A DNA stretch of 64,000 nucleotides from Fodinibacter sp963800505 (lineage in GTDB: Bacteria > Actinomycetota > Actinomycetes > Actinomycetales > Dermatophilaceae), in the NCBI GenBank assembly GCA_963800505.1, contig CAWDBL010000024.1, positions 1 to 64,000 of the forward strand, given 5' to 3'. Numbering within the stretch: the stretch's first letter is position 1; each line of letters begins with the position of its first letter. The notes beneath the pieces were generated by a model that was given only the letters and a program-made list of their open reading frames with translations, ran no database searches and was not told where the DNA came from. Shown here one piece after another: positions 1 to 7,912 of the stretch. Both the position numbers and the translations under genes were made by a program.

Positions 1-41
1 GCGTCCTCGGCTTCCGACGTCGCAACATCCCGCAGGCCTGA
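1..41 (+). CDS. possible 3' end of a gene entering from the left edge
   Basis: Reading from base 3 gives a short open frame that ends in a TGA at 39-41, encoding a basic tail (VLGFRRRNIPQA). Its start would lie outside the window. Twelve codons are too few to identify a family or to prove coding. The alternative is non-coding DNA upstream of the next small gene. Confidence 0.2.
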   Translation, partial: VLGFRRRNIPQA

Positions 42-175
42 GCAACCTCGCGGCGACCGTCATGAAAGCGACACACGGTCGCCCGACGGTTCGTCATCTC
101 CCCTTGCGACGGTGGTGGTGTTCGCAGCACCCGACGTGACTTTCACGCGGGTACGAAGAGACAGCGAGGTTTGTC

Positions 176-421
176 ATGAGCACTGGTTCCCTGGTCAAGG
201 ACGACGAGCGGATCGACGACCGGACATCGCACGCCATCGCCGCCGCCCAGCTCCGAGGTGAGGCCAAGGCGGAGGGACTGAGCACGCGACTCGTCGTCAG
301 GTCCATCGCCGATGAGATCGCCGACCTGGGCCTCGAGCCCGACGTCCGAGAGCTGGCCCGGCGGTACAACGCCGGCGAGACCAAGATTCCGTCGTGGATG
401 CGGGAGCGCGAGGCGGTGTAG
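176..421 (+). CDS. small hypothetical protein, 81 aa
   Basis: I do not recognise a family. The product is short, hydrophilic and acidic to mixed in charge, with no signal peptide or membrane segment. It is probably mostly helical (an alanine-rich stretch around residues 20-35 and a second helix around 40-65). The ATG follows only a weak purine-rich site. A long perfect hairpin at 459-497 lies just after the stop, which supports a transcription unit ending here. A minus-strand frame of the GerMN lipoprotein gene runs antisense through the 3' half, so one of the two boundaries is probably wrong. Confidence 0.45.
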   Translation: MSTGSLVKDDERIDDRTSHAIAAAQLRGEAKAEGLSTRLVVRSIADEIADLGLEPDVRELARRYNAGETKIPSWMREREAV

Positions 422-1115
422 GCAGCCACGACGACCCGGGCCCGACGGCGTGCCCGGGGACGGTCACGGGGTCGGCGATGCCGACCCCGTGACCGTCGGT
501 GCGGGTGAGTCGGGGGGGCCGGCTGCGTGATGACCGCAGGGCCGCGTAGTCGTCGGCACGCAGCGGGCGCTCGGTGAGCGCCCCGCCCGGAAGCGGTGCA
601 CCGATGGGGGCCCCTCCCGCCGTGAGCACGACCTCGTCGACACCATCGATCGACGTCAGGGTCAGGACGAGCTGTCCCACCGCCAGCGGAAGCCGACTGG
701 GGCTGGGCGCCTGGTCGCCGGCCCGGATGTCCACCACGGCACGCCGCCCCGCCACCTCGGTGAGGACCAGCTGCACGTCCGGGCCGAATGCCGTGGCGAG
801 GCCGTCGGCACGCTGCTGCTCCGTCGGCCCCTCGGCCAGGCGCAGCAGCACGGCGCTCGCCGTCGACCGGACGTCGGCTCCGGAGGAAGGCGCCGCGGAG
901 GGAACGAGCGCATCGTCACGCACCAGCCACACCTGTGGACCCGTGCCGGGAACCGAAGGACGTGCCGACGGATCGGAACCGGACGGGCTCAGGAGGTCGT
1001 AGGGCACCACTGGAACGGACTGGGCCATGGAGGAGGTGGGCACGCCGCAGCCCGCGACCGCGGCGCAGAAGACGAGGATCCCCCCCAGTGCGCCCGATGC
1101 CGACCGTCTCGTCAT
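297..1115 (-). CDS. GerMN-domain lipoprotein coupled to a sensor kinase
   Basis: The N-terminus is a lipoprotein signal: a basic start, a hydrophobic stretch, then the lipobox VAGC. After about 50 low-complexity residues comes a GerMN-like domain (roughly residues 60-190, with the pattern VVDIR...QLVLTLTSIDGVDEVVL and GAPI). GerMN is known from spore-germination GerM and from LpqB. The ATG at 1115 overlaps the kinase stop as ATGA, so it is the third gene of a regulator-kinase-lipoprotein operon and could act as an extracytoplasmic modulator of the kinase. The last ~70 residues look unlike a protein (Arg/Pro/Ser-rich), cross the 459-497 hairpin and lie antisense to the small gene. A run of seven C in this strand (512-518) could hide a frameshift, with the true stop near 464. 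Confidence 0.75.
   Translation of the reverse strand: MTRRSASGALGGILVFCAAVAGCGVPTSSMAQSVPVVPYDLLSPSGSDPSARPSVPGTGPQVWLVRDDALVPSAAPSSGADVRSTASAVLLRLAEGPTEQQRADGLATAFGPDVQLVLTEVAGRRAVVDIRAGDQAPSPSRLPLAVGQLVLTLTSIDGVDEVVLTAGGAPIGAPLPGGALTERPLRADDYAALRSSRSRPPRLTRTDGHGVGIADPVTVPGHAVGPGSSWLPTPPRAPASTTESWSRRRCTAGPALGRRARGPGRRSHRRWT
459..497. terminator. perfect 18-bp inverted repeat, likely bidirectional terminator
   Basis: Arms 459-476 and 480-497 are exact reverse complements around a 3-base loop (GAT). The hairpin lies between the convergent small gene (stop 421) and the GerMN lipoprotein gene. No T-tract follows on either strand, as is usual for actinobacterial terminator hairpins. The lipoprotein reading frame runs through it, which suggests that frame should end at or before the hairpin. 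Confidence 0.6.
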
Positions 1116-2491
1116 ACCACCACCTCCCCATCGGGGGCCGAGGGCAGACTCATCACGAAGGTCGCGCCACCGCCCGGGGTCTCCTCGCACCACACGCTTC
1201 CCCCACCGGCTCGGACCGTCTCTGCCACCAGGCTCAGGCCGAGACCGGCGCCCGGGCGGGACCCCCTCGAGCCCACCCGCACGAACCGCTCGAAGATCCG
1301 CTCCCGCTCCGACTCCTCGACGCCCGGTCCCGTGTCGACGACGCGCACCTGCACAGCCGTCCCACCGCGGCGGATGACCACGTGCTGCACACCCCCACCA
1401 TGCAGGTCGGCATTGTCGAACAGGTTGACCAGGGCGCGGTGCAGAACCTGCTTGTCACCCTGGACCACCAACGACCCAGGGTCGGCGGTCACCACCTGGG
1501 GAGAGCGGTGGCTCTCCTCCAGCGCGTGAGTGACGAGGTCGGCGACATCCACGCACTCCTTGCCGGATGCCGCCACCGTGGCGTCCAGCCGCCCCAGCTC
1601 CAGCAGGTGCTCGAGCGCACGGTGCAGCCGCCTCACCTCGCGGTCGACGAGGTCCAGGGCCGCCTGACGTCGCGCCGCCGTCGGGCCTTCGGCCGACCGC
1701 AGCAGGGAGATGCTGGTCATCAAGGTGGTCACCGGGGAACGCAGCTCGTGCGCAACATCCGCGGCGAAGCGTGCATCGCGCTGGATGCGGTCGTCAAGGG
1801 CCTGCACCATCGTGTTGAAGGAGCCCACGATGACGGCGAGGTCGGGATCGGTCGTGGGCTCGAGGCGAGTGCTCATCTCCCCAGCGGCGATGCTCGCCGC
1901 GGCCGTCGCCACCTCGTCGAGGGGTGCGACCACCCGCGCCGAGGCCATGCGCCCGATGGCGGCTCCGCTGATGGTGGTCACCAGGGCGAACGAGCCCAGG
2001 ACCAGGGCAAGTGTCTTCAGGGTCGAGTCGAGCTCCTCGGTGGGTGACAGCTCGTAGAACGTGGCGTCGACCGAGGGGATCGGGACTCCCACGGCAAGCA
2101 CCGGCTGCTCGTCGAGCAGCCCCCACGCGCGTGCGGCGCTCCCCGCCTCCACCATCCTCTGGACCCCGGCGGGCACGGCATCCGCCCCCTCGTTGAGGGA
2201 TGACGAGTACCAGCGGTCGCCCCGGTTGACGACGATCACGGCCCCGGGCGGGGGCGAGGTGCTGTCGAGGACGTCGCTGACCTGCGAGCCCGAGGTCAGC
2301 AACCCGTCCCGCACGAACGCGGCATCCACGAATGCCTGCCGGGCCGCCGTGGCCTGACGCTGCTCGACCAGGAAGTGTCTGGCCGTCAGGTACGTGCCGA
2401 CGGCGAGCACCGCAGAGATCGCCAGGGCCAGGGCCGCGAACGAGATCGTCGCGGTGGTGCGGACCCCCAGGGGGGAGCGCACCAGCCTCAC
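1112..2491 (-). CDS. two-component sensor histidine kinase
   Basis: This is a membrane-bound sensor of the HAMP/HisKA/HATPase type, 459 aa. Membrane segments lie at about residues 12-36 and 160-182, enclosing a ~120-residue extracytoplasmic sensor region. HAMP follows at about 183-235. The phospho-accepting His is residue 248 in the H-box DVAHELRSPVTTL. The ATPase domain shows an N-box (LVNLFDNA), G1 (DTGPGVEE), F-box (FERFVRVG) and G2 (GAGLGLSLV). I chose the GTG at 2491 because it overlaps the regulator stop as GTGA. Upstream in-frame ATG codons would lie deep inside the regulator gene. The signal sensed is not evident. Confidence 0.92.
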   Translation of the reverse strand: MRLVRSPLGVRTTATISFAALALAISAVLAVGTYLTARHFLVEQRQATAARQAFVDAAFVRDGLLTSGSQVSDVLDSTSPPPGAVIVVNRGDRWYSSSLNEGADAVPAGVQRMVEAGSAARAWGLLDEQPVLAVGVPIPSVDATFYELSPTEELDSTLKTLALVLGSFALVTTISGAAIGRMASARVVAPLDEVATAAASIAAGEMSTRLEPTTDPDLAVIVGSFNTMVQALDDRIQRDARFAADVAHELRSPVTTLMTSISLLRSAEGPTAARRQAALDLVDREVRRLHRALEHLLELGRLDATVAASGKECVDVADLVTHALEESHRSPQVVTADPGSLVVQGDKQVLHRALVNLFDNADLHGGGVQHVVIRRGGTAVQVRVVDTGPGVEESERERIFERFVRVGSRGSRPGAGLGLSLVAETVRAGGGSVWCEETPGGGATFVMSLPSAPDGEVVV

Positions 2492-3210
2492 ACCGGGTCC
2501 AGTCGGTACCCGAGCCCGCGGACGGTCACCAGCAGGGTCGGCTGGGCCGGGTCGACCTCGATCTTGGTCCGGAGTCGGCGCACATGGACGTCCACGATGC
2601 GCTCGTCGCCGAAGTACCCGTGGTCCCAGACCCGTTCCAGGAGCGACCGGCGGCTCAGCACATGGCCTCGGGCGTCGGCCATCTCGCACAGCAGGCGGAA
2701 CTCCGTCACCGTCAGGTGCACCGGGTCGTCCCCACGACGAAGGACACCCGCTGCGCCGTCCAGCACCATCGGACCATGAGCGCTGTCGAGGACCTGCGGC
2801 TGAGCGACCACCGGCGCGCTGTCGACCTGCACGGGCGGGCGCACGGGAGGTCGACGCCGCAACGCACGCAGCCTGGCGCTCACTTCCTTGATCTCGAACG
2901 GCTTGGTGACGTAGTCGTCCGCTCCGGCCTCCAGGGCCGCCACGATGTCGTGGGTGTCGGCCTTCGCGCTCAGCACGATGATCGGCACGTCGGTCACCCG
3001 GCGGACCTCCCGGATGAAGGCGAAGCCGTCCATGCCACCGAGCATGAGGTCGACGAGCATCAGGTCCACACCGAGCGCCCCGCGGTCCTGCAGCGCAGCC
3101 TCAGCCGAGTCGTGGCACGTGGTCAGATATCCCTCGTCCTCCAGCGCCATCGAGAGCGACTCGCGGATTCCGTCGTCGTCCTCGAGGACGAGCAGGCTCA
3201 CAGACACCAC
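2488..3210 (-). CDS. OmpR-family response regulator
   Basis: 240 aa. The receiver domain covers residues 5-118, with acidic pocket residues EDDD near the N-terminus, the phospho-accepting Asp54 in LVDLMLGGMDG, and Lys in the YVTKPF motif. The C-terminal winged-helix DNA-binding domain (about 145-240) contains LLERVWDHGYFGDERIVDVH and ends in the family-typical GLGYRLDPV. It is the first gene of the three-gene operon with kinase and lipoprotein, all with 4-bp overlaps. The partner kinase is therefore the adjacent one. Confidence 0.93.
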   Translation of the reverse strand: MVSVSLLVLEDDDGIRESLSMALEDEGYLTTCHDSAEAALQDRGALGVDLMLVDLMLGGMDGFAFIREVRRVTDVPIIVLSAKADTHDIVAALEAGADDYVTKPFEIKEVSARLRALRRRPPVRPPVQVDSAPVVAQPQVLDSAHGPMVLDGAAGVLRRGDDPVHLTVTEFRLLCEMADARGHVLSRRSLLERVWDHGYFGDERIVDVHVRRLRTKIEVDPAQPTLLVTVRGLGYRLDPV

Positions 3211-3265
3211 TGCAGTCTCTCAGTGCCGCACGGCCGAAAGGGCTGGCCGAGCGCGCCGGGGCCGA

Positions 3266-3280
3266 AGTTGTCACACAACT
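3266..3280. promoter_or_regulatory. small inverted repeat between divergent regulator and STAS genes
   Basis: AGTTGT-CAC-ACAACT, 6-bp arms, lies in the 138-bp divergent region between the response regulator (start 3210) and the STAS gene (start 3349). It could be an operator for either unit. There is no direct evidence beyond symmetry and position. Confidence 0.3.
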
Positions 3281-3348
3281 GTAAAGGGCCCGTCCCGGCG
3301 TTCGTCATCCGAGGTGGGCATGCTCCTGCACATGTCCAGGCGCACACC

Positions 3349-3675
3349 ATGACCACCATGACCACCACGACCGGCGGGCGGGCGCCCGAGGGCCAGGGCG
3401 CGGTCAGGGTACGGCTGCAGAACGAGTCGATGTCGGCGGACCTCGCCCTGCTCAGGAGCCAGGTCGCTGCAGGGGTGGTCCAGGGCCGTGGCGTGCTGCT
3501 GGACGTCTCCGCCGTGGAGCAGATCTCCTCCCCCACCGTGGCCGCGATCCTCTGGGCTCGTCGCAGCTGCGCCGCCCGCAACCTGCCGTTCACCGTGACG
3601 GGGCACCGGGCGTGCAACCACCGCCTCCTGCGCTCGTGCGGGCTCGTCGACACCGCACCGAGGCCCGGCGCGTGA
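3349..3675 (+). CDS. STAS-domain protein (anti-anti-sigma-like)
   Basis: 108 aa. The core resembles STAS proteins of the SpoIIAA/RsbV group: VLLDVSAVEQISSPTVAAILWARR, then a segment ending in the STAS-like HRACNHRLLRSCGL. In SpoIIAA the phosphorylated Ser follows D-x-S. Here the motif reads ISSPT, so a phosphorylatable Ser is present but the canonical D-S-S/T-G is altered. The ATG at 3349 is followed by a Met/Thr repeat; the second ATG at 3358 is an alternative. The stop overlaps the next gene as GTGA, so the two are coupled. It is likely part of a sigma or anti-sigma partner switch. Confidence 0.7.
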   Translation: MTTMTTTTGGRAPEGQGAVRVRLQNESMSADLALLRSQVAAGVVQGRGVLLDVSAVEQISSPTVAAILWARRSCAARNLPFTVTGHRACNHRLLRSCGLVDTAPRPGA

Positions 3676-4190
3676 GCCGGGTCGTCGGGTCGGCCCTGCT
3701 CAACCACAAGGCCGACGAATGCTGGTCCATGACGTGCATCGAGTACCCCAAGGGCCTCGCCCTGTTGGAGCCCCGTCCGACCATGACGCGAGTCATCGTG
3801 GCCGACAGCACGAACACCTTCGCCGGACCCGCGGACCCGGACGCCTACTCCACGGCGGCCTGCACGCGCGATGGCGAGCTGGCGCTCGTCGTGCGAAATT
3901 CCCCACCCGCCCTGGTCATCGGGTCGACCGGGTGCCGGACCCTGCCGGCAGCCGGCGCGAGTCACGAGTGCGTACGGCTCGTCCCTGGCGAGCGACTCCT
4001 GCTGCTGTCCTGTGCGGCCTTCGAGAGCATGCCCGAGGTGCTGGCCAACGGCATCGCCAACGTCCCGGCCCACCTGGCTGCCCAGGACCCCGACGACCTC
4101 TTGCTGGAGATCTTCCACGAGCTCGGGCACGGCGCCGGTGCAGTGATCGACCGACTCCCCGTCCCGTTGCCGCAAGGAGCCTCGTCATGA
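3672..4190 (+). CDS. phosphatase-like protein, resembles C-terminal half of a SpoIIE/RsbU domain
   Basis: 172 aa, starting with GTG inside the STAS stop. Two segments resemble the second half of a PPM/SpoIIE phosphatase: DGELALVVRNSPPALVIG (compare the usual G-x-L-x4-AGHPPPLL) and LVPGERLLLLSCAAFE (compare L-x-PGD-x-LLLYTDGLTE). The metal-binding Asp-Gly pairs of active enzymes are missing and the N-terminal half is absent, so catalysis is doubtful. I infer a degenerate or regulatory relative that works with the upstream STAS protein. An unrelated beta-rich protein is possible. Confidence 0.5.
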   Translation: MSRVVGSALLNHKADECWSMTCIEYPKGLALLEPRPTMTRVIVADSTNTFAGPADPDAYSTAACTRDGELALVVRNSPPALVIGSTGCRTLPAAGASHECVRLVPGERLLLLSCAAFESMPEVLANGIANVPAHLAAQDPDDLLLEIFHELGHGAGAVIDRLPVPLPQGASS

Positions 4191-4375
4191 ACGCGTCCCC
4201 CGAGTTCGTCTCCGCCCTCGAGGAGGAGCGATCCACGGCACGCACGAAGCTTCGTGTCGCCAGCACCGAGAGCGACCGGTTCGATGCGCTGGGACGTCTC
4301 GCCGACCTCGACGAGCTCGCCCGGCGGGCCCTGGACGGAGTCCCGGAACGCGGCGGCGATCATGCTCCGGCCTGA
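4187..4375 (+). CDS. small helical protein, 62 aa, coupled to the STAS cluster
   Basis: The ATG overlaps the previous stop as ATGA and is preceded by AAGGAG (4174-4179), a good ribosome binding site. The product is highly charged and probably an all-helical or coiled-coil protein (EEERSTARTKLR, then RLADLDELARRAL). I do not recognise it. The coupling makes it the third member of the STAS module; a small partner or inhibitor is a guess only. Confidence 0.55.
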   Translation: MNASPEFVSALEEERSTARTKLRVASTESDRFDALGRLADLDELARRALDGVPERGGDHAPA

Positions 4376-4412
4376 GCCTCCCCGCGCGTCTGAAGCAGTA
4401 GCGTGAGGAGCC

Positions 4413-4787
4413 ATGGATGCACTTGGCCTCACCCAGCTCATGGACCTCGAGCGCCGCGGCTGGGACTCTCTCACCCGGTCCGCGGGCGGCGACTTCTACG
4501 GGCGGCTGATGACTCCCGACGCCGTCATGGTCCTCGTCAACGGCATGGTCCTTGATCGTGACACCATCGCGAGCTCGCTCGACGACGCCCCGCCATGGGC
4601 GTGGTACGAGCTGCGCGAGGAGCGACTGGTGGAGGTCGGCGGAGACGCAGCAGCCCTGGTCTACCTGGCCCACGCGTCGCGCGAGGGCCAGAGCGAACCG
4701 TTCGTCGCGCTGATGTCCAGCGTCTACCGGATGGTCGACGACCAGCCTCGCCTCGTCCTGTACCAGCAGACGGCCATCACCCACTGA
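4413..4787 (+). CDS. NTF2-like protein (DUF4440 type)
   Basis: 124 aa, with a leading helix (LTQLMDLERRGWDSL), YG-x-LMTPDAVMVLVNG, a second helix, WYELREERLVEVGGDAAALVYLA, and a last strand pair ending LYQQTA. This is the cone-shaped SnoaL/NTF2 layout of the DUF4440 group, often small-molecule binding or catalytic. No catalytic residues can be assigned. It lies 37 bp after the STAS trio and may be transcribed with it. Confidence 0.7.
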   Translation: MDALGLTQLMDLERRGWDSLTRSAGGDFYGRLMTPDAVMVLVNGMVLDRDTIASSLDDAPPWAWYELREERLVEVGGDAAALVYLAHASREGQSEPFVALMSSVYRMVDDQPRLVLYQQTAITH

Positions 4788-4810
4788 ACGCAGTGGCTCC
4801 TCCCTCGGCG

Positions 4811-6049
4811 TCAGCGGAGCCCGATGTCGGTGGGTGAGAGCGCGTCCACCGCCGGCGACACCGACAGCCCTTGATGGCGCGCGATCGCCTCGGTCACCGC
4901 GGGCCGGTGCTCTGGCCGGGCTGCGGACTGCAGATCTCGCAGTGCGATCTGGAGGCGGCGTCCGACGCGGGGGCTGTCCCTGCCCCAGTGGGCGATCTCG
5001 TCGAAGGCGAGGGCGAGGTAGTCGGCGAACTGCGGCTGTGGCACCCACACGACCAGACGTCCATCCCCGGATGTGCGTTGCCGTGGGGTCAGCGCTCGGG
5101 TGGCGAGGAGGCGCACGAGGTCGTGCAGGTGGTCCAGCGCCTGCACCGCGGTCGTGGGGTCGTTGGTGCCAGGGGAGAGAGCGCGCTCGGCGATGTCGAC
5201 CAGTTGACGCAGGCCGAAGCCGACGTCCTGGTCCATGCTGCGCTCACGCCCGACCTTCACGGCGGCATGCACCAGGCCGTCATCGAACGGCGCCTCCCCG
5301 TGCACGAGCGCGAGCGGGGCACCGGTCGCGACGAACTCCCCGACCGCGCGGATCAGCTCGATGCAGACCCCCTGGCTCTCGGCGGCTCCAGCCAGCGCGT
5401 CGTCATCGACCCGCTGCACCACACCGGGGCGCTCGGCCGAGATGGTTCGGGTGGGTTGGCCCCGCGGGGACAGTGCCGGCTCGGGCTGCGCGCCAGCGGG
5501 GAAGCGGTCGTCCAGCAGGGCCCGGGTGTCGTCCGCGATGGAGGCCAGGATGGTCGCAGCGCGGATGGACTGTGCGATGTGGTGGATGAAGGCGAGGAAC
5601 ACCAGCACCGAGGCCAGGACGAACGCGAAGGCGAAGGTGACACCGAGCTGGGGGACGAATGGCTCGACCTGGGCAGTGCCCCGCACCCCCCGCAGGACCA
5701 CCAGCCCGTAGACGAAGGTTGCGACGAAGACCCCGAGGGCGACCTGGTTGAACCTGTCCTGGAGGAACGAGCGCAGCACCCTGGGTGAGAACTGGCTGCT
5801 GGTCAGCTGCAGGACCACGATGGTGATCGAGAAGACCAGACCGGTGAACGAGATCATCGAGGTGATGATCGCTGCCAGCAGCGCCCGTGCCCCTTCGGGA
5901 CCGCCGGCGAACAGGAACGGCAGGCGCAGCGAGGTGTCCAAGGAGTCATCGACCGCCGTTACGCCAAGCGCGAGAAGGCTTGCGGCCAAGGCGAACAGCA
6001 ACGGAATCGCCCAGAAGCGGTGGGCCAGGGCCACCAGTGCCGCCTTCAC
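4811..6049 (-). CDS. DUF2254 membrane protein
   Basis: 412 aa, matching DUF2254 proteins in length and layout: four hydrophobic segments in the first ~170 residues, including LLAAIITSMISFTGLVFSI, the conserved QLTSSQFSPRVLRSFLQDR, and VYGLVVLR. A soluble C-terminal region follows with the family-typical DVGFGLRQLVDIAERALSPGTNDPTTA segment (given here in part). The GTG start at 6049 overlaps the stop of the upstream DUF421 gene (GTGA), so the two are coupled. The function of the family is not established. Confidence 0.85.
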   Translation of the reverse strand: MKAALVALAHRFWAIPLLFALAASLLALGVTAVDDSLDTSLRLPFLFAGGPEGARALLAAIITSMISFTGLVFSITIVVLQLTSSQFSPRVLRSFLQDRFNQVALGVFVATFVYGLVVLRGVRGTAQVEPFVPQLGVTFAFAFVLASVLVFLAFIHHIAQSIRAATILASIADDTRALLDDRFPAGAQPEPALSPRGQPTRTISAERPGVVQRVDDDALAGAAESQGVCIELIRAVGEFVATGAPLALVHGEAPFDDGLVHAAVKVGRERSMDQDVGFGLRQLVDIAERALSPGTNDPTTAVQALDHLHDLVRLLATRALTPRQRTSGDGRLVVWVPQPQFADYLALAFDEIAHWGRDSPRVGRRLQIALRDLQSAARPEHRPAVTEAIARHQGLSVSPAVDALSPTDIGLR

Positions 6050-6561
6050 GCGCTCGGGCCCCCGAGGTCCCGGGTGTCGGAGTGGTCGAGCACCGTGGGC
6101 ACCTCCGTGAGGATGCTCAGTGAGCCATCCGTCTCGAGCACGACGGCCGCCCCGGCTCCGAGCCGCGGATGACCTGCCGTCCGCGCAGCCTGCCGGATCT
6201 CGTCCTCGGTGATGCGCATCCGCCGCATCGGTCCGGTGAGGAACCCGTGGTGGTACACCAATGTCGGTTCGGACTTCACGAGCCCTTCCACGGCGCTGCT
6301 GCGTACTGACAGCCACGCGACGAGGAACTGCAGGGCGACCAGGAGCGCCATGGCCGCAACGCCTTCGACCAGTGCGACGTCGGCCGACAGCAGCACCGTT
6401 GCGAGGGTCGAGCCCAGCGCCACGGTGACGACGAAGTCGAAGGCGTTGAGCTTCGCCAGTGTTCGCTTGCCGGACACCCGAAGCACTGCGAGGAGCGAGA
6501 CGTAGGCACACGTTCCCACGACCAGAACACGCACCACACCCGCCCAGTCGTCGAAGAACAC
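6046..6561 (-). CDS. DUF421 (YetF-like) membrane protein
   Basis: 171 aa. Three membrane segments in the first ~90 residues are followed by the cytoplasmic DUF421 domain with its hallmark LRVSGKRTLAKLNAFDFVV and the later KSEPTLVYHHG / ITEDEIRQAAR pattern. The GTG at 6561 is chosen because GGAGGG lies 6 bases upstream; longer frames run into unsupported sequence. It is coupled to the DUF2254 gene. YetF relatives in Bacillus belong to spore-envelope regulons; here the role is unknown. Confidence 0.85.
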   Translation of the reverse strand: MFFDDWAGVVRVLVVGTCAYVSLLAVLRVSGKRTLAKLNAFDFVVTVALGSTLATVLLSADVALVEGVAAMALLVALQFLVAWLSVRSSAVEGLVKSEPTLVYHHGFLTGPMRRMRITEDEIRQAARTAGHPRLGAGAAVVLETDGSLSILTEVPTVLDHSDTRDLGGPSA

Positions 6562-6817
6562 GTGAATCCCTCCGGCTGGTAGGTGGTCTCGGAGAGTATC
6601 GCGCCGTAGGACGGCGGGGCCGGGAAAGGACCGGGCGAACGTCGTGCGGGGCCCGGAACCGTCCGCAGCGGCCGCGGACCACCGAGGCGCGCGGCGTGCT
6701 GCGGTGGCACCAGCCCGTCCGTGCCCTTCCCTGGGTGTCCGCGGGAGTCCGTTACGAATCACTGACGTCTGACGGTGCCGGGTCCACGGTTGGTGGACAG
6801 TGACATAGCGTGCCCCC

Positions 6818-7912
6818 ATGGGACGCTCGTGGCGTTGGCTGGTGGTGCTCGCCGTCGTGGCGACACTGGCCGCCTTGCCACTCCTCGTCGCACACGTGCC
6901 GCTGGGGTCGGCCAGCGACGCCGCGACCGTCCTGACCCGGATGCGCGCCTCCGCCGATCGCCCGTATGCCGGGTATGCCGAGTCCTCGGGCTCGCTGGCC
7001 CTCCCTGCGTCGGAGGTACTCGACGACGTGAGCACGCTCCTCGGCGGCCGGACCCAGGTGCGGGTGTGGTGGCGGGCGGCGGATGACTGGCGCGTCGACA
7101 CCCTGACCCCCACTGGCGAGAACGACCAGTACGCCGTCGACCTCGGGACCGCCAGCTGGGACTCCGAGGACAACGTCATGTCCTACGGCGAGGCCGACCT
7201 GGGTCAGGTCCGGTTGCCGCGGTCGCGCGATGTGGTGCCGCCACAGCTCGCCGCCCGTCTGCTCGGCGGGGCCACCGTTGATCGCCTCACGGCCCTGCCG
7301 CCGCGGCTGGTGGCGGGTGGCGTGGCCGAGGGTCTGCGCTTCCGCCCCGACGACCCGCTCGGCAGCATCGAGCGGGTCGACGTCTGGTCCGACAGGGGGT
7401 CCGGGATCCCTGTACGCGTCGATGTCTACGGTCGAGGGGCGCAGGTTCCCGCCATGTCGAGCACCTTCCTCGACTTCAGCACCGCCACGCCAGAACCGTC
7501 GGCGACCCGCTTCGTGCCACCCGCGGGCTCCCGCGTTGGCAGGGGCCGGCGCTTCGACCTGGTGCGCGCGGTGGGTCGGGTCCCCGACCCCGGCCTGCCG
7601 CAGGACCTGCTGGGTTACTCACGGCTGCCCACGACGCCCGGCCTCGAAGGGGTCGCCCAGTACGGTCGCGGCACCACCCAGTTCGCCGTCGGGGTGCTGC
7701 CCGGGCGCGCCGCGCGCTCGCTGCGCCAGCAGCTCTCGTTCGCTGCGGGGTCCACCGCGCTACCCGAGGGCGTGGCGCTGTCGGTGGGGCCGCTGGCACT
7801 GCTGCTGACCGACCCCGCGGTCACCGGCGAGACCATGCTGCTCGCTGGGACGCTCACCCCCGAAGGACTGGCGATGGCGGCCGCCGACCTGCGCTCGGCG
7901 ACGAGCCGATGA
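6818..7912 (+). CDS. membrane-anchored LolA/RseB-like protein
   Basis: 364 aa. An N-terminal membrane segment or signal anchor (about residues 5-28) precedes an exported domain. The pattern RPYAGYAESSGSLALP...VRVWWRAADDWRVDTL and later GSIERVDVWSDRGSGIPVRVDVYG resembles the half-barrel fold of LolA/RseB-type lipid-binding or sigma-regulating proteins. The stop overlaps the start of the ABC ATPase gene (ATGA), so it is the first gene of a three-gene unit and may be the extracytoplasmic partner of that exporter. The family assignment is by pattern only. Confidence 0.65.
   Translation: MGRSWRWLVVLAVVATLAALPLLVAHVPLGSASDAATVLTRMRASADRPYAGYAESSGSLALPASEVLDDVSTLLGGRTQVRVWWRAADDWRVDTLTPTGENDQYAVDLGTASWDSEDNVMSYGEADLGQVRLPRSRDVVPPQLAARLLGGATVDRLTALPPRLVAGGVAEGLRFRPDDPLGSIERVDVWSDRGSGIPVRVDVYGRGAQVPAMSSTFLDFSTATPEPSATRFVPPAGSRVGRGRRFDLVRAVGRVPDPGLPQDLLGYSRLPTTPGLEGVAQYGRGTTQFAVGVLPGRAARSLRQQLSFAAGSTALPEGVALSVGPLALLLTDPAVTGETMLLAGTLTPEGLAMAAADLRSATSR

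Noticed and set aside
788..2047. Long plus-strand frame opposite the sensor kinase
   Set aside because: It lies antisense to a well-supported kinase; its His/Arg/Pro/Gly-rich text has no domain. Such shadows are expected at this GC content.
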